Of a stretch of DNA of 64,000 nucleotides, positions 34,684-45,851 are shown piece by piece. The position numbers were made by a program, and so were the translations under genes. Numbering within the stretch: the stretch's first letter is position 1; each line of letters begins with the position of its first letter. Below the pieces are notes generated by a model. It made no database searches. It saw nothing but the letters and a program-made list of their open reading frames with translations, and was not told the DNA's origin. Source of the stretch: Actinospineispora spinosispora DSM 44797 (GTDB lineage: Bacteria; Actinomycetota; Actinomycetes; Mycobacteriales; Pseudonocardiaceae). Location of the stretch: positions 310,001 to 374,000 of the forward strand of contig NZ_AUBB01000010.1 of the NCBI RefSeq assembly GCF_000429025.1, written 5' to 3'.

Positions 34684-36252
34684 ATGGACGGCATGACTGC
34701 GAGTTCGGTGCACACCGGCACCAGCCAGCTGGGTGTGGTGACACCCACCCGGGAGGAGTTCCGCGAGCTGGCCGCCGGCCATCGGGTGATCCCGGTGGCG
34801 CGACGGTTGCTGGCCGACGACGAGACACCCGTCGGGCTCTACCGGAAGCTGGCGGGCGACCGCCCGGGGACGTTCCTGCTGGAGTCGGCCGAGAACGGTC
34901 GATCGTGGTCGCGCTGGTCGTTCGTCGGGGCGCACTGCGCCGCCGCGCTCACCGAGGTCGACGGCGAGGCCACCTGGATGGGCAACCCGCCGGTCGGGCT
35001 GTCCACCGGCGGTGATCCGCTCGCGGTACTGCGCGAGTGCGTCGAGGAGCTGCAGACCGAGCCGTTCGCCGGGCTTCCGCCGCTCACCGGTGGCATGGTC
35101 GGCTATCTCGGCTACGACGTGGTGCGCAGGCTGGAGCGGCTGCCGGAGCTGGCCCAGGACGACCTGAAGCTGCCCGAGCTGGTCATGTTGCTGGCCACCG
35201 ACCTCGCCGCGCTGGACCACCACGAGGGCACCGTCACGCTCCTGGCCAACGCGGTGAACTGGGACAACACCCCGGACCGGGTGGACGCCGCCTACGACGA
35301 CGCGGTCGCCAGGCTCGACCGGATGACCGAGCAGCTCGGTGCGTCCGCACCGTCGACGGTCGCGGTGTACCGACCGGCGCAGCCGAGCTTCGTGCGCCGC
35401 CGCACGCTCGAGGAACACTGCGGGGCGGTCGAGGCGGCCAAGGAGGAGATCCTGGCGGGGGAGGCGTTCCAGGTCGTCGTCTCGCAGCGGTTCGAGGCGG
35501 AGACCTCGGTCGACCCGCTGGAGATCTACCGGGTGCTGCGCGCGACGAACCCCAGCCCATACATGTACCTGCTCCGGCTCCAGGACGCCGACGGCGGCCG
35601 GTTCGACATCGTCGGGTCCAGCCCGGAAGCGCTCGTGACGGTGCGCGACGGTGTCGCGACGACCCATCCGATCGCGGGCACCCGGTGGCGCGGCGACACC
35701 GAGGAGGAGGACCTGCTGCTGGAGAAGGACCTCCGGACCGACGAGAAGGAACGTGCTGAGCACGTCATGCTCGTCGACCTCGGTCGCAACGACCTCGGGC
35801 GGGTGTGCGAGCCGGGCACCGTGAAGGTGCACAACTTCTTCCAGGTGGAGCGCTACAGCCACGTCATGCACCTGGTGTCGACCGTGACCGGCCGGCTCGC
35901 CGACGGGCGCAACGCATTCGACGCGGTCACCGCGTGCTTCCCGGCCGGCACGCTGTCCGGGGCGCCGAAACCGCGCGCGATGGAGATCATCGAGAAGCTC
36001 GAACCCACCCGGCGAGGGCTGTACGGCGGCATCGTCGGTTATCTCGACTTCGCGGGCAACGGCGACACCGCCATCGCGATCCGCACCGCGCTGATCCGCG
36101 ACGGCCGCGCGTACGTCCAGGCGGGCGGTGGGATCGTCGCCGACTCCGATCCGGTCGCGGAGGACACCGAGACCCTGAACAAGGCGCGAGCCGTCCTGTC
36201 CGCGATCGCCACCGCGGAGACACTGGCCGCACCGGGCTCGGATCGGGGTTGA
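34684..36252 (+). CDS. trpE: Anthranilate synthase component I
   Basis: A 522-residue chorismate-utilising enzyme that makes anthranilate with ammonia from TrpG. The N-terminal part has [21 protein letters not shown] and [19 protein letters not shown], whose LLES motif contributes to tryptophan feedback inhibition. The C-terminal chorismate domain has [42 protein letters not shown] and [16 protein letters not shown]. Start ATG 34684; a second ATG at 34693 is possible. trpG and trpD are not adjacent. The stop overlaps the TTG of the next gene. No attenuator-type leader with Trp codons is visible in the 24-bp spacer. Confidence 0.95.
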   Translation: MDGMTASSVHTGTSQLGVVTPTREEFRELAAGHRVIPVARRLLADDETPVGLYRKLAGDRPGTFLLESAENGRSWSRWSFVGAHCAAALTEVDGEATWMGNPPVGLSTGGDPLAVLRECVEELQTEPFAGLPPLTGGMVGYLGYDVVRRLERLPELAQDDLKLPELVMLLATDLAALDHHEGTVTLLANAVNWDNTPDRVDAAYDDAVARLDRMTEQLGASAPSTVAVYRPAQPSFVRRRTLEEHCGAVEAAKEEILAGEAFQVVVSQRFEAETSVDPLEIYRVLRATNPSPYMYLLRLQDADGGRFDIVGSSPEALVTVRDGVATTHPIAGTRWRGDTEEEDLLLEKDLRTDEKERAEHVMLVDLGRNDLGRVCEPGTVKVHNFFQVERYSHVMHLVSTVTGRLADGRNAFDAVTACFPAGTLSGAPKPRAMEIIEKLEPTRRGLYGGIVGYLDFAGNGDTAIAIRTALIRDGRAYVQAGGGIVADSDPVAEDTETLNKARAVLSAIATAETLAAPGSDRG

Positions 36253-36848
36253 GCCCGCCGCGCCGGCTCGCGGTCACCGTACTGGCGCTGTTGGTCACCG
36301 GCCTTCTGCTGTGGGTGTCCAGCGGGCTCGTATGGGTCACCGCCGAGTTCACCGGCTCGCTGCGTGGCCCGGTCACGGTGCGGGCCACCGGGGCCGACCT
36401 GGCGCCCGAACTGGGCGGTGTAGCGCTGCTGGCGGTCGCGGCCGTGGCCGCGCTCGTGGCGACCTCGGGGTGGGCTCGACGGATCGTCGGCGTTGTGGTA
36501 GCAGCCGTCGGCGCCTGGGTCGGCTGGCTCTCCGCGTCCTGGTTGCTCGGGCCCGTTCCGGTCTCGTTCGGTGCCGCCGAGGCACCTCCGGTCGGCTCGG
36601 TTCCGGCCGGTCCGGCGGTTCGGACCGCTGCTCCGCTGGTGCCGCTCGGGGTAGGGGTCCTGCTGCTCCTGACCGGTGTGGCGATCGTCTTGTGGGCCCG
36701 CGACATGCCCGGAATGGGTCGCCGCTACGCCGCCCCCTCGGTCAAGACCAAGACTCCTGCCAGGGACAGTGACTGGTGGGAAGCCCTGGATGCCGGGGAC
36801 GATCCGACCGCTCGGTCGACTGGCACCGACCCAGGGCCGAAGCGCTGA
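36249..36848 (+). CDS. Tryptophan-cluster-associated membrane protein (TIGR02234 type)
   Basis: A 199-residue protein with about four hydrophobic helices (residues 8-28, 52-72, 75-98 and 128-152). It has the conserved end of the first loop ([11 protein letters not shown]) and the cytoplasmic tail [22 protein letters not shown]. Proteins of this type are found next to trpE or trpC across actinobacteria; their function is not known. The likely start is TTG at 36249, overlapping the trpE stop as TTGA, an unusual codon for coupling. Its link to tryptophan is by position only. Confidence 0.8.
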   Translation: MSPPRRLAVTVLALLVTGLLLWVSSGLVWVTAEFTGSLRGPVTVRATGADLAPELGGVALLAVAAVAALVATSGWARRIVGVVVAAVGAWVGWLSASWLLGPVPVSFGAAEAPPVGSVPAGPAVRTAAPLVPLGVGVLLLLTGVAIVLWARDMPGMGRRYAAPSVKTKTPARDSDWWEALDAGDDPTARSTGTDPGPKR

Positions 36849-36893
36849 ACGGACGCGGTTAGCATGCTTACAGCGTCCTGCTGAGGGCGTTCG

Positions 36894-36973
36894 GCGCTCC
36901 AACTGGAGCGCTTGGCGCACAACTCTTAGGTCCACCTCGGAGTCAACCCACGACTGCCGGCCACGACGGCCGG
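36894..36973 (+). promoter_or_regulatory. Two small hairpins in the trp spacer before trpC
   Basis: The 195-bp gap contains GCGCTCC/GGAGCGC (36894-36900 and 36905-36911) and CCGGCC/GGCCGG (36957-36962 and 36968-36973). TAGCAT at 36860-36865 could be a -10 element. No Trp-rich leader ORF is present, so classical ribosome-mediated attenuation is not supported. Confidence 0.35.
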
Positions 36974-37043
36974 TCCCGGAAGGGGGGATCGCCTCCGTGA
37001 GTGAGCGGAGCACGCGAGCCTGCCGCGCTGCGGTGAGCTGCAG

Positions 37044-37853
37044 GTGAGCGTTCTGGAGTCGATTCTCGACGGCGTTCGCGAGGATCTGGCACAGCGAGAG
37101 TCGGCGGTGAGCTTCGAACAGGTGAAGCGGGCATCGCTCGCGGCACCGTCCCCGCGCGACGCGATGGCCGTTCTGCGAGAGCCCGGCATCGGTGTCATCG
37201 CGGAGGTCAAGCGGGCGAGCCCGTCCAAGGGTGAGCTGGCGACGATCGCGGACCCGGCCGAGCTGGCCGAGCAGTACGCGGCGGGCGGCGCCCGGGTGAT
37301 CAGCGTGCTGACCGAGCAGCGTCGGTTCAACGGCTCGCTGGCCGACCTCGTCGCGGTCCGAGCCGCCGTCGACGTGCCGGTCCTGCGCAAGGACTTCATC
37401 GTCGGCACCTACCAGGTCCACGAGGCGCGCGCTGCCGGTGCCGACCTGGTGCTGCTGATCGTCGCGGCGCTCGAGCAGAACGTCCTCGCCTCGCTGCTGG
37501 ATCGCGCCGAGTCGTTGGGCATGACCGCGCTCGTCGAGGTGCACAACGAGGAGGAGGCCGACCGCGCGCTGGAGGCGGGCGCTTCTCTGATCGGCGTCAA
37601 CGCGCGCAACCTGCACACCCTCGAGGTGGACCGTTCGGTGTTCGCACGGCTGGCCCCCGGGCTGCCCAGTGACATCCTGCGGGTGGCCGAGTCGGGCGTG
37701 CGCGGGCCCGGTGATCTGTTGACCTACGCCGGCTACGGCGCGGATGCGGTACTTGTCGGGGAGGGCCTGGTGACCAGTGGCGATCCGAGGACGGCGGTGA
37801 CCAAGTTGGTCGCGGCCGGCTTCCACCCCTCGTGCTCGCGGGCCGTCCGATGA
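37044..37853 (+). CDS. trpC: Indole-3-glycerol phosphate synthase
   Basis: A 269-residue TIM barrel that forms indole-glycerol phosphate by decarboxylating CdRP. Catalytic landmarks are [12 protein letters not shown] (Lys and Glu), [67 protein letters not shown] and [10 protein letters not shown]. Its substrate would come from PriA acting as TrpF. Start GTG 37044 has no strong ribosome binding site. The stop overlaps trpB as ATGA. Confidence 0.95.
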   Translation: MSVLESILDGVREDLAQRESAVSFEQVKRASLAAPSPRDAMAVLREPGIGVIAEVKRASPSKGELATIADPAELAEQYAAGGARVISVLTEQRRFNGSLADLVAVRAAVDVPVLRKDFIVGTYQVHEARAAGADLVLLIVAALEQNVLASLLDRAESLGMTALVEVHNEEEADRALEAGASLIGVNARNLHTLEVDRSVFARLAPGLPSDILRVAESGVRGPGDLLTYAGYGADAVLVGEGLVTSGDPRTAVTKLVAAGFHPSCSRAVR

Positions 37854-39121
37854 GCGCGACCGCGAGCACCGGCGTCGGTACCCGCAGCGGACACGAGCCG
37901 GACGAGCACGGCCACTTCGGTCGCTACGGTGGCCGGTTCGTGCCGGAAGCGCTGATCGCCGCACTGGACGAGCTGGCCGCCTCGTACGAGAAGGCCCGGC
38001 TCGACCCGGTCTTCCTGGCGGAGCTGGACCGGTTGCAGCGCGACTACACGGGCCGCCCCTCGCCGCTGACGGACGCGACGAAGCTGGGTGAGCATGCGGG
38101 CGGCGCCCGGTTGCTGCTCAAGCGTGAGGACCTCAACCACACCGGCTCCCACAAGATCAATAACGTGCTGGGTCAGGCGCTGCTCACCAAGCGTATGGGC
38201 AAGTCGCGGGTGATCGCGGAGACCGGAGCGGGTCAGCACGGCGTGGCCACGGCCACCGCCGCCGCGCTGCTCGACCTCGACTGCGTCGTCTACATGGGCG
38301 AGGTCGACACCGAGCGTCAGGCACTCAACGTCGCTCGTATGCGGCTGCTCGGTGCCGAGGTGGTGTCCGTGAAGACGGGCTCCCGGACGCTCAAGGACGC
38401 CATCAACGAAGCACTGCGCGACTGGGTGACCAACGTCGACTCGACGCACTACCTGCTGGGCACCGTCGCCGGCCCGCACCCGTTCCCCACGATGGTGCGT
38501 GACTTCCACCGGGTCATCGGCCTCGAAGCCCGCGAGCAGGTGCTGGCCAGGTGTGGGCGTCTGCCGGACGCGGTCGCCGCCTGTGTCGGTGGCGGGTCCA
38601 ACGCGATCGGAATCTTCCACGCCTTCCTCGACGACGCCGACGTGCGGCTGTTCGGCTACGAGCCGGGCGGCGACGGGGTGTCGACCGGCAGACACGGTGC
38701 CACGCTGAGCGAGGGCAGCCCCGGCGCACTGCACGGCGCGTTGTCCTACCTGCTGCAGGACGAGGACGGCCAGACGATGGAGTCGTACTCGATCTCCGCC
38801 GGCCTGGACTACCCGGGCGTCGGCCCGGAGCACGCGCTGCTCAAGGACATCGGCCGCGCCGAGTACCAGTCGATCACCGATGCCGAGGCGATGGACGCGT
38901 TCGCGCTCCTGGCCCGCACCGAGGGCATCATCCCGGCGATCGAGTCCGCGCATGCGATCGCCGGCGCGCTGCGGCTCGGCCGTGAGCTCGGGCCCGACGC
39001 GATCATCCTGATCAACCTGTCCGGCCGGGGCGACAAGGACGTGGACACCGCCGCACGGTGGTTCAACCTCGTTGATCCGGCGAAGCTCGACGGAGCACCA
39101 GAGGGGGGCCACGGTGAGTGA
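37850..39121 (+). CDS. trpB: Tryptophan synthase beta chain
   Basis: A 423-residue PLP enzyme that condenses indole with serine. It opens with [19 protein letters not shown], and K102 in [18 protein letters not shown] is the PLP lysine. [19 protein letters not shown] binds substrate, [17 protein letters not shown] binds the PLP phosphate, and [18 protein letters not shown] follows. It is the standard TrpB1 form that partners TrpA. A frame extension to 37832 would overlap trpC further; ATG 37850 with its ATGA overlap is preferred. Confidence 0.96.
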   Translation: MSATASTGVGTRSGHEPDEHGHFGRYGGRFVPEALIAALDELAASYEKARLDPVFLAELDRLQRDYTGRPSPLTDATKLGEHAGGARLLLKREDLNHTGSHKINNVLGQALLTKRMGKSRVIAETGAGQHGVATATAAALLDLDCVVYMGEVDTERQALNVARMRLLGAEVVSVKTGSRTLKDAINEALRDWVTNVDSTHYLLGTVAGPHPFPTMVRDFHRVIGLEAREQVLARCGRLPDAVAACVGGGSNAIGIFHAFLDDADVRLFGYEPGGDGVSTGRHGATLSEGSPGALHGALSYLLQDEDGQTMESYSISAGLDYPGVGPEHALLKDIGRAEYQSITDAEAMDAFALLARTEGIIPAIESAHAIAGALRLGRELGPDAIILINLSGRGDKDVDTAARWFNLVDPAKLDGAPEGGHGE

Positions 39122-39908
39122 GCTCGACACGTTGTTCGCCGAGTGTCGTGACGAGCACCGGGCCGCACTGATCGGTTACCTGCCGGCCGGTTATCCCACG
39201 GTGGACGACTCGGCTCGGCTGCTGAACGCGGTCATCGACTCGGGCGCCGACCTCGTCGAGGTCGGTCTGCCCTACTCCGACCCGGTGCTGGACGGCCCGA
39301 CGATCCAGGCGGCCGCCGAGACCGCGCTGCGCGCCGGCACCCGCATCAAAGATGTGCTCGGCGTCGTCGAGCGGGTCGCCGAAGCGGGCGGCCGGGCCGT
39401 CGTGATGAGCTACTACAACCCGGTGCTGCGCTACGGCGTCGACGCGTTCGCGCGCGACCTGGCCGCGGCGGGTGGGCTGGGGCTGATCACCCCGGACCTG
39501 ATCCCGGACGAGGCCGACGAATGGATCGCCGCCTCGACCGAGCACGGTCTGGACCGCATCTTCCTGGTGGCCCCGTCGTCGACGGAGGAGCGCATCGCGC
39601 GCACCGCCGAGGCGAGCAGTGGATTCCTCTACGCGGCATCCGTGATGGGGGTGACCGGGGCGCGCGACGCCGTCGGCGCCGCCGCCGGCGAGCTGGTGGA
39701 GCGCTGCCGCCCGCACACGACACTGCCGATCGGCCTCGGGCTCGGGGTCCGATCCGGTGAGCAGGCGGCCACGGTCGCGGGCTTCGCCGACGCCGTCATC
39801 GTCGGATCGGCGCTGGTCAGCGCGGCGGGCCGGAGCGAGGACGAGCTGCGTGAGCTAACCCGGGAACTGGCGGGCGGAGTGCGCCGCCGCGCGGCGCAGC
39901 CTGCCTGA
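39114..39908 (+). CDS. trpA: Tryptophan synthase alpha chain
   Basis: A 264-residue TIM barrel that cleaves indole-glycerol phosphate and passes indole through the tunnel to Trp[36 protein letters not shown] with the catalytic Asp/Glu, [28 protein letters not shown] and [13 protein letters not shown] are family motifs. GTG 39114 overlaps the last eight bases of trpB, with GGGGGG upstream acting as ribosome binding site. A 10-bp inverted repeat at 40028-40073 follows 120 bp after the stop. Confidence 0.95.
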   Translation: MSELDTLFAECRDEHRAALIGYLPAGYPTVDDSARLLNAVIDSGADLVEVGLPYSDPVLDGPTIQAAAETALRAGTRIKDVLGVVERVAEAGGRAVVMSYYNPVLRYGVDAFARDLAAAGGLGLITPDLIPDEADEWIAASTEHGLDRIFLVAPSSTEERIARTAEASSGFLYAASVMGVTGARDAVGAAAGELVERCRPHTTLPIGLGLGVRSGEQAATVAGFADAVIVGSALVSAAGRSEDELRELTRELAGGVRRRAAQPA

Positions 39909-40027
39909 ACCCTGCGACCGGAGCCTCAGAATCGCCCGGGTACGGTGACGACGTGCTCTCCGCGTATCCAGTGCGACGTCCACGAACCGTGACCGTCCCT
40001 CGACGGCCCAGCTTCCCGCTGAACGCA

Positions 40028-40073
40028 CCGGCGAACGACCCGAGTGCAGCCAGGTACGAGGGCCGTTCGCCGG
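40028..40073. repeat. Inverted repeat between trpA and lgt
   Basis: CCGGCGAACG (40028-40037) and CGTTCGCCGG (40064-40073) are perfect arms with a 26-nt loop and no T-run. It could end trp transcripts or sit in the lgt leader; nothing else is recognisable in the 193-bp spacer. Confidence 0.4.
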
Positions 40074-40101
40074 CACGCCCAGCGGAAACCTGGGTCCGCC
40101 G

Positions 40102-41130
40102 ATGAATCGGCCACTGTTCGTAGACGCCGCACTGGCCAACATCCCCAGCCCTGACCAGGGAGTCTGGCATGTCGGCCCGATCCCGATCCGGGCCTATGCG
40201 CTGTTCATCATCCTGGGGATCGTCGTCGCGGTCACCTGGGGCGACCGGCGGATCGTCGCGCGCGGCGGCCCCAAGGGCGCCGTTCTCGACGTGTCGGTCT
40301 TCGCGGTGCCGTTCGGCCTGATCGGCGGCCGGCTCTACCACGTGGCGACCGACTGGGAGACCTACTTCGGTCCCGGCGGACACCCCATCGACGCACTCAA
40401 GGTGTGGAACGGCGGCCTCGGCATCTGGGGCGCCATCGCACTCGGCGCGGTCGGCGCGTGGATCGGCTGCCGGCGCCTGGGCATCCCGCTGCCGTTCTTC
40501 GCGGACGCGGTGGCCCCGGGCATCGTCGTCGCGCAGGCCATCGGCCGGCTCGGCAACTACTTCAACCAGGAGCTGTACGGCGGGCCGACCACCCAGCCCT
40601 GGGGCCTGGAGATCTACGACCGGGTCCTGCCCGGCACGTCGATCGCGGACAATCTGAACGGCATCGCCGCGAACCACACGCCGGTCGAGGTCGTGCACCC
40701 CACGTTCCTCTACGAGCTCGTGTGGAACCTGCTCGTCGCAGCGCTCGTGGTGTGGGCGGACCGCCAGTTCCGGCTCGGTCACGGCCGCGCGTTCTGGCTG
40801 TACGTGGCGGGCTACACCGCCGGCCGGTTCTGGATCGAGCGGATGCGCTCCGACCCCGCGACCCGGGTCTTCGGCGACATCAGGATCAACGTCGTGGTGT
40901 CCGTCGTCGTGTTCGTCGCCGCCGTGGCCTACCTGGTGTTCGTGCGCAAACCTCGCGAGGAGCTGACTGGGCCGTCGGCCGGGGCCGACGCCGTCCGTGA
41001 TCCCGAGCCCGCGACTGTTTCCGCTGGTAGAGGCCCGGACAAGACCGGCGGGGCAGAGGCGGGGACGGGCACCGTCGGCCGTCACAGTGCCCCCGGGCCG
41101 GACCGTGATCCGGGTCAAGGCGATGCCTGA
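40102..41130 (+). CDS. lgt: Prolipoprotein diacylglyceryl transferase
   Basis: A 342-residue integral membrane enzyme that adds diacylglycerol to the lipobox cysteine of prolipoproteins, such as the two in this window. About seven helices are visible. Conserved motifs are PIPIRAYALFIILGI, GLIGGRLYHVATDW, KVWNGGLGIWGA, the Lgt signature IGRLGNYFNQELYG and HPTFLYELVWNLL. A polar 50-residue C-terminal tail beyond residue 290 is typical of actinobacterial forms. The start at ATG 40102 has no clear ribosome binding site. Confidence 0.94.
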   Translation: MNRPLFVDAALANIPSPDQGVWHVGPIPIRAYALFIILGIVVAVTWGDRRIVARGGPKGAVLDVSVFAVPFGLIGGRLYHVATDWETYFGPGGHPIDALKVWNGGLGIWGAIALGAVGAWIGCRRLGIPLPFFADAVAPGIVVAQAIGRLGNYFNQELYGGPTTQPWGLEIYDRVLPGTSIADNLNGIAANHTPVEVVHPTFLYELVWNLLVAALVVWADRQFRLGHGRAFWLYVAGYTAGRFWIERMRSDPATRVFGDIRINVVVSVVVFVAAVAYLVFVRKPREELTGPSAGADAVRDPEPATVSAGRGPDKTGGAEAGTGTVGRHSAPGPDRDPGQGDA

Positions 41131-41239
41131 ACGAGATACGGCCAGGGGGACAAAACCTGTCCATGTGACGTATCGTTAACCAAGTTTCAGACTGACCTCC
41201 AACGCCGGCGAGAACAGCACTCGCTCGTTTCTGGGCTGT

Positions 41240-41245
41240 TACAGT
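41240..41245 (+). promoter_or_regulatory. Possible -10 hexamer upstream of gltB
   Basis: TACAGT lies 67 nt before the gltB GTG in the 182-bp spacer, giving a transcript with a leader. No convincing -35 element is seen. Confidence 0.3.
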
Positions 41246-41312
41246 CTCGGAACTCCGAGGGCCACCGGTGTCCCGACGTGTCCACAACACAGCGTCGAGG
41301 GAGGTACTCGCG

Positions 41313-44300
41313 GTGATCTTCTCTGGCCTACCGCGTGCGCAGGGGCTGTACAACCCAGCGGCCGAACACGATGCGTGTGGCGTCGCGATGGTCGCCGACA
41401 CCCTGGGCCGTCGGAGCCACGCCATCGTGCGGGACGCTCTCACCGCACTGGCCAACCTCGAGCACCGGGGCGCGGCGGGTGCCGAACCCACGAGCGGTGA
41501 CGGTGCCGGCATCCTCCTGCAGGTTCCGGATCTGTTGCTGCGCGCCGAGGTGGACTTCGAGCTCCCCGAGCCGGGGGCCTATGCGGTCGGGCTGGCTTTT
41601 CTTCCCGTCGAGGACGAGCAGCGGGCCACGGCGGTTGAGCTGATCGAGCGCATCGCCGTCGAAGAGGGCCTGTCCGTCCTAGGGTGGCGCCACCTCCCGG
41701 TGGAGCCCGTCGCGGCCGATGTCGGGCCCAGCGCGCGGGCGTGTATGCCGCACTTCGCCCAGCTGTTCGTGTCCGCCGCCGACGGGGTCCAGGGCATCGA
41801 GCTGGACCGGCTGGCGTTCTGCCTGCGCAAGCGCGCCGAGCTGGAGTCACAGGCAGCGGGCTGCGGCACCTACATCGCGTCGCTGTCCTGTCGGACCCTC
41901 GTCTACAAGGGCATGCTCACCACCCACCAGCTGCCCGCGTTCTTCCCCGACCTGACCGACGAGCGGCTCGAGAGCGCGATCGGGCTGGTGCACAGCCGGT
42001 TCTCCACCAACACGTTCCCGTCCTGGCCGCTGGCCCACCCGTTCCGCTACGTCGCGCACAACGGCGAGATCAACACCATCCGGGGCAACCGCAACCGCAT
42101 GCGGGCCAGGGAAGCGCTGTTGTCGAGCGAGAAGATTCCCGGCGATCTGTCGCGGCTGTCGCCGATCTGTACCGAGGGCGGTTCCGACTCGGCGTCGTTC
42201 GACGAGGTGCTCGAACTGCTCCACCTCGGTGGCCGTTCGCTGCCGCACGCGGTGCTGATGATGATCCCGCAGGCGTGGGAGAACCACACCGAGATGGACG
42301 AAGCGCAGCGCGCGTTCTACAAGTTCCACGCGAGCCTGATGGAACCGTGGGACGGCCCCGCCTGCGTCACGTTCACCGACGGCACCCTGGTCGGCGCCGT
42401 GCTGGACCGCAACGGGCTACGGCCCGCCCGCTGGTGGCAGCTCGCCGACGGGCGGGTCGTGCTGGCCAGCGAATCCGGCGTGCTCGACGTACCGGACGAG
42501 GAGGTCGTCGCCAAGGGACGGCTGCATCCCGGCCGGATGTTCCTGGTGGACACCGAGGCCGGTCGGATCGTCGACGACCACGAGATCAAGTCGTCGCTGG
42601 CTTCCGAGCTGCCCTACGAGGAATGGGTCCATGCCGGGCTGCTGGAGGTCGGCAGCCTGCCGCCGCGCGAGCACGTCGTGCAGACCCACGAGTCCGTGCT
42701 GCGCCGTCAGCTCACCTTCGGCTACACCGAGGAGGAGCTGCGCATCCTGCTCGCGCCGATGGCGGCGACGGGCGCCGAGCCGATCGGGTCGATGGGCACC
42801 GACACCCCGGTCGCGGCCCTGTCGCAGCGGCCCCGGCTGCTCTACGACTACTTCGCGCAGCTGTTCGCCCAGGTCACGAACCCACCGCTGGACGCGATCC
42901 GCGAAGAGATCGTGACCTGCGTGGCGCGCGTGATGGGCCCGGAGCAGAACCTGCTCGAACCGACACCTGCGTCCTGCCGGCACCTGCGCCTGCCCTACCC
43001 GGTGATCGACAACGACGACCTGGCGCGCATCCTGCACATCAACGACGACGGCAACCTCCCCGGGTTCGCCACCGCCGTGATCAGCGGGCTCTACGAGGTG
43101 GACGGCGGCGACCGGGCGCTGGAGACCGCGCTGGCCCGGGTGCGCAGGGAAGCCTCCGAGGCCATCGCCGACGGCGCGCGGGTGCTCGTGCTGTCCGACC
43201 GCGACTCCGACCACCGGATGGCGCCGATCCCGTCGCTCATGCTCACCTCGGCGGTGCACCACCATCTGGTGCGCGAGCGGGAACGGGTCCGGGTCGCGCT
43301 GGTCGTGGAGAGCGGCGACTGCCGCGAGGTGCACCACGTCGCGCTGCTGCTCGGTTTCGGCGCGGCCGCGGTCAACCCCTATCTCGCGTTCGAGACGATC
43401 GAGGACATGATCGCAGGCGGCGACATCAGCGGGATCAGCGCGCCCGTGGCGATCAAGAACTACGTGAAGGCGCTGGTCAAGGGCGTGCTCAAGGTCATGT
43501 CCAAGATGGGCATCTCGACCGTCGGCGCCTACACCGCCGCGCAGGCGTTCGAGGCGATCGGGCTGTCGAAGGAGCTGGTCGGTGAGTACTTCACCGGCAC
43601 CGAGTCCCAGCTCGACGGCGTCGGGCTGGACGTCCTCGCCGAAGAGGTGGCCGCTCGGCACCGCCGCGCCTACCCCCGCAACCCGACCGAGCGGGTGCAC
43701 CGCAGGCTCGACGTGGGTGGCGAGTACGCCTACCGCCGGGAGGGCGAACTGCACCTGTTCACCCCGGAGACGGTGTTCCTGCTGCAGCACGCGACCCGCT
43801 CGGGACAGCGTGACGTGTTCCGTGAGTACACGGCGGAATGCAACCGGCTCGCCGCCGAGGGTGGCGCCCTGCGTGGCCTGTTCCGGCTGCGCACCGAGGG
43901 GCGTGCGCCGGTACCGCTGGCCGAGGTCGAATCCGTGGAGTCGATCCTGACCAGGTTCAACACCGGTGCCATGTCGTACGGCTCGATCTCCGCCGAGGCG
44001 CACGAAACCCTCGCCATCGCGATGAACAACCTCGGTGCCCGATCGAACACCGGCGAGGGCGGCGAGGACATCGACCGCCTGTACGACCCCAGCCGCAACA
44101 GCGCGATCAAGCAGGTCGCCTCCGGCCGGTTCGGGGTGACCAGCGAGTACCTGGTCAACGCGCGCGACATCCAGATCAAGATGGCGCAGGGCGCGAAGCC
44201 GGGGGAGGGCGGCCAGCTGCCGCCGAACAAGGTGTGGCCGTGGATCGCCAGGACCAGGCACTCCACAGCGGGCGTCGGTCTGATCTCGCCGCCGCCGCAC

Positions 44301-45851
44301 CACGACATCTACTCGATCGAAGACCTCGCACAGCTCATCCACGACCTGAAGAACGCCAACTCCGAGGCTCGCGTGCACGTGAAGCTGGTGTCCTCGGTCG
44401 GCGTCGGCACCGTCGCGGCCGGGGTCTCGAAGGCGCACGCCGACGTGGTGCTGGTCTCCGGGCACGACGGAGGTACCGGGGCGGCGGCGCTCACCTCGCT
44501 CAAGCACACCGGTGCACCGTGGGAGATCGGTCTCGCGGACACCCAGCAGACGCTCATGCTCAACGGGTTGCGCGACCGCATCACCGTGCAGACCGACGGT
44601 CAGCTCAAGACCGGCCGCGACGTCGTCGTCGCCGCGTTGCTGGGAGCCGAGGAGTACGGCTTCTCCACCGCGCCGCTGATCGTCGCGGGGTGCGTCATGA
44701 TGCGCGTCTGTCACCTGGACACGTGCCCGGTCGGGGTGGCGACCCAGGACCCGGAGCTGCGCGCGCGGTACACCGGCAAACCCGAGTTCGTCGAGAACTT
44801 CTTCCGGTTCATCGCCGAGGAGGTGCGGGAGTACCTGGCCGAGCTGGGCTTCCGAACCCTGGACGACGCCGTGGGACGTGCCGAGCTGCTCGACACCGAC
44901 GCCGCGGTCGGACACTGGAAGGCGTCGCGGGGGCTCGACCTGTCACCGCTGTTCGTCGTACCGGACATCCCGGACGCGCCCCGTCGCCGGCTGCGCGACC
45001 AGGACCACGGCCTGGAGAAAGCACTCGACCGCACGTTGATCCAGCTCGCCGAAGCCGCGCTGGAGGATGCCCACCAGGTCCGTCTCGAACTGCCGGTGCG
45101 CAACGTCAACCGCACGGTCGGAACCCTGCTCGGCGCCGAGGTGACCCGCCGCTACGGAGGCCAGGGACTGCCGGACGGCACGATCCACGTCCAGCTCACC
45201 GGGTCGGCGGGCCAGTCGGTCGGCGCGTTCCTGCCCCGGGGCATCACGGTCGAGCTCGTCGGCGACGCGAACGACTACGTGGGCAAGGGACTGTCCGGCG
45301 GTCGACTGATCGTCCGGCCCTCGGAGAAGGCGACGTTCGCCGCCGAACGCCAGGTGATCGCCGGCAACGTCATCGGGTACGGCGCGACCTCCGGGGAGAT
45401 CTTCCTGCGCGGCATGGTCGGGGAGCGCTTCTGCGTGCGCAACTCCGGTGCGCTCGCGGTGGCCGAGGGTGTCGGCGACCACGCGTGCGAGTACATGACC
45501 GGTGGCAGCGTCGTCGTGCTCGGACCGACCGGCCGTAACTTCGCGGCGGGCATGTCCGGCGGCACCGCCTACGTGCTCGGTCTCGACCGGGCACGGGTCA
45601 ACCGGGAGCTGGTGGAGCTGGAGGCGCCGACGGACCCGGACCTGCAGTTCCTGCACGAGATCGTCAGCAGGCATCTCGAGCTCACCGGGTCCGCCGTGGC
45701 GGCCTCGTTGCTCGGGGACTGGCCGCGTCGGTCCGTCGCGTTCACCAAGGTCATGCCCAGGGACTACCGCAGGGCACTGGACGCGGTCAGGCTGGCCAAA
45801 GCCGAAGGCCGGGATCCCGACGAGGCGATCATGGAGGCCGCTCGTGGCTGA
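41313..45851 (+). CDS. gltB: Glutamate synthase (GOGAT) large subunit
   Basis: A 1512-residue enzyme making two glutamates from glutamine and 2-oxoglutarate. The class II glutaminase domain follows a short propeptide removed before Cys22 ([11 protein letters not shown]). The central domain and the FMN/2-oxoglutarate domain ([46 protein letters not shown]) follow. The 3Fe-4S cysteines are in [19 protein letters not shown], and the GXGXG beta-helix C-terminal domain ends the chain. GTG 41313 is chosen over TTG/ATG-like starts upstream because GAGGGAGG lies 8 nt before it. The stop overlaps gltD. Confidence 0.96.
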   Translation: MIFSGLPRAQGLYNPAAEHDACGVAMVADTLGRRSHAIVRDALTALANLEHRGAAGAEPTSGDGAGILLQVPDLLLRAEVDFELPEPGAYAVGLAFLPVEDEQRATAVELIERIAVEEGLSVLGWRHLPVEPVAADVGPSARACMPHFAQLFVSAADGVQGIELDRLAFCLRKRAELESQAAGCGTYIASLSCRTLVYKGMLTTHQLPAFFPDLTDERLESAIGLVHSRFSTNTFPSWPLAHPFRYVAHNGEINTIRGNRNRMRAREALLSSEKIPGDLSRLSPICTEGGSDSASFDEVLELLHLGGRSLPHAVLMMIPQAWENHTEMDEAQRAFYKFHASLMEPWDGPACVTFTDGTLVGAVLDRNGLRPARWWQLADGRVVLASESGVLDVPDEEVVAKGRLHPGRMFLVDTEAGRIVDDHEIKSSLASELPYEEWVHAGLLEVGSLPPREHVVQTHESVLRRQLTFGYTEEELRILLAPMAATGAEPIGSMGTDTPVAALSQRPRLLYDYFAQLFAQVTNPPLDAIREEIVTCVARVMGPEQNLLEPTPASCRHLRLPYPVIDNDDLARILHINDDGNLPGFATAVISGLYEVDGGDRALETALARVRREASEAIADGARVLVLSDRDSDHRMAPIPSLMLTSAVHHHLVRERERVRVALVVESGDCREVHHVALLLGFGAAAVNPYLAFETIEDMIAGGDISGISAPVAIKNYVKALVKGVLKVMSKMGISTVGAYTAAQAFEAIGLSKELVGEYFTGTESQLDGVGLDVLAEEVAARHRRAYPRNPTERVHRRLDVGGEYAYRREGELHLFTPETVFLLQHATRSGQRDVFREYTAECNRLAAEGGALRGLFRLRTEGRAPVPLAEVESVESILTRFNTGAMSYGSISAEAHETLAIAMNNLGARSNTGEGGEDIDRLYDPSRNSAIKQVASGRFGVTSEYLVNARDIQIKMAQGAKPGEGGQLPPNKVWPWIARTRHSTAGVGLISPPPHHDIYSIEDLAQLIHDLKNANSEARVHVKLVSSVGVGTVAAGVSKAHADVVLVSGHDGGTGAAALTSLKHTGAPWEIGLADTQQTLMLNGLRDRITVQTDGQLKTGRDVVVAALLGAEEYGFSTAPLIVAGCVMMRVCHLDTCPVGVATQDPELRARYTGKPEFVENFFRFIAEEVREYLAELGFRTLDDAVGRAELLDTDAAVGHWKASRGLDLSPLFVVPDIPDAPRRRLRDQDHGLEKALDRTLIQLAEAALEDAHQVRLELPVRNVNRTVGTLLGAEVTRRYGGQGLPDGTIHVQLTGSAGQSVGAFLPRGITVELVGDANDYVGKGLSGGRLIVRPSEKATFAAERQVIAGNVIGYGATSGEIFLRGMVGERFCVRNSGALAVAEGVGDHACEYMTGGSVVVLGPTGRNFAAGMSGGTAYVLGLDRARVNRELVELEAPTDPDLQFLHEIVSRHLELTGSAVAASLLGDWPRRSVAFTKVMPRDYRRALDAVRLAKAEGRDPDEAIMEAARG

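Noticed and set aside
34659..35871. Very long minus-strand open frame upstream of the TetR gene
   Set aside because: It is the antisense of trpE. The GC3 bias of trpE keeps the frame open; there is no homology, and the TetR domain begins only at 34659.
41140..41200. Possible GlnR box upstream of gltB
   Set aside because: GTGAC and GTTTC words are present near 41165-41195, but order and spacing do not match the GTnAC-n6-GAAAC pattern well enough.
42417..44915. 832-residue minus-strand open frame
   Set aside because: It is fully antisense to gltB, with the repetitive basic/His-rich composition typical of shadow frames.
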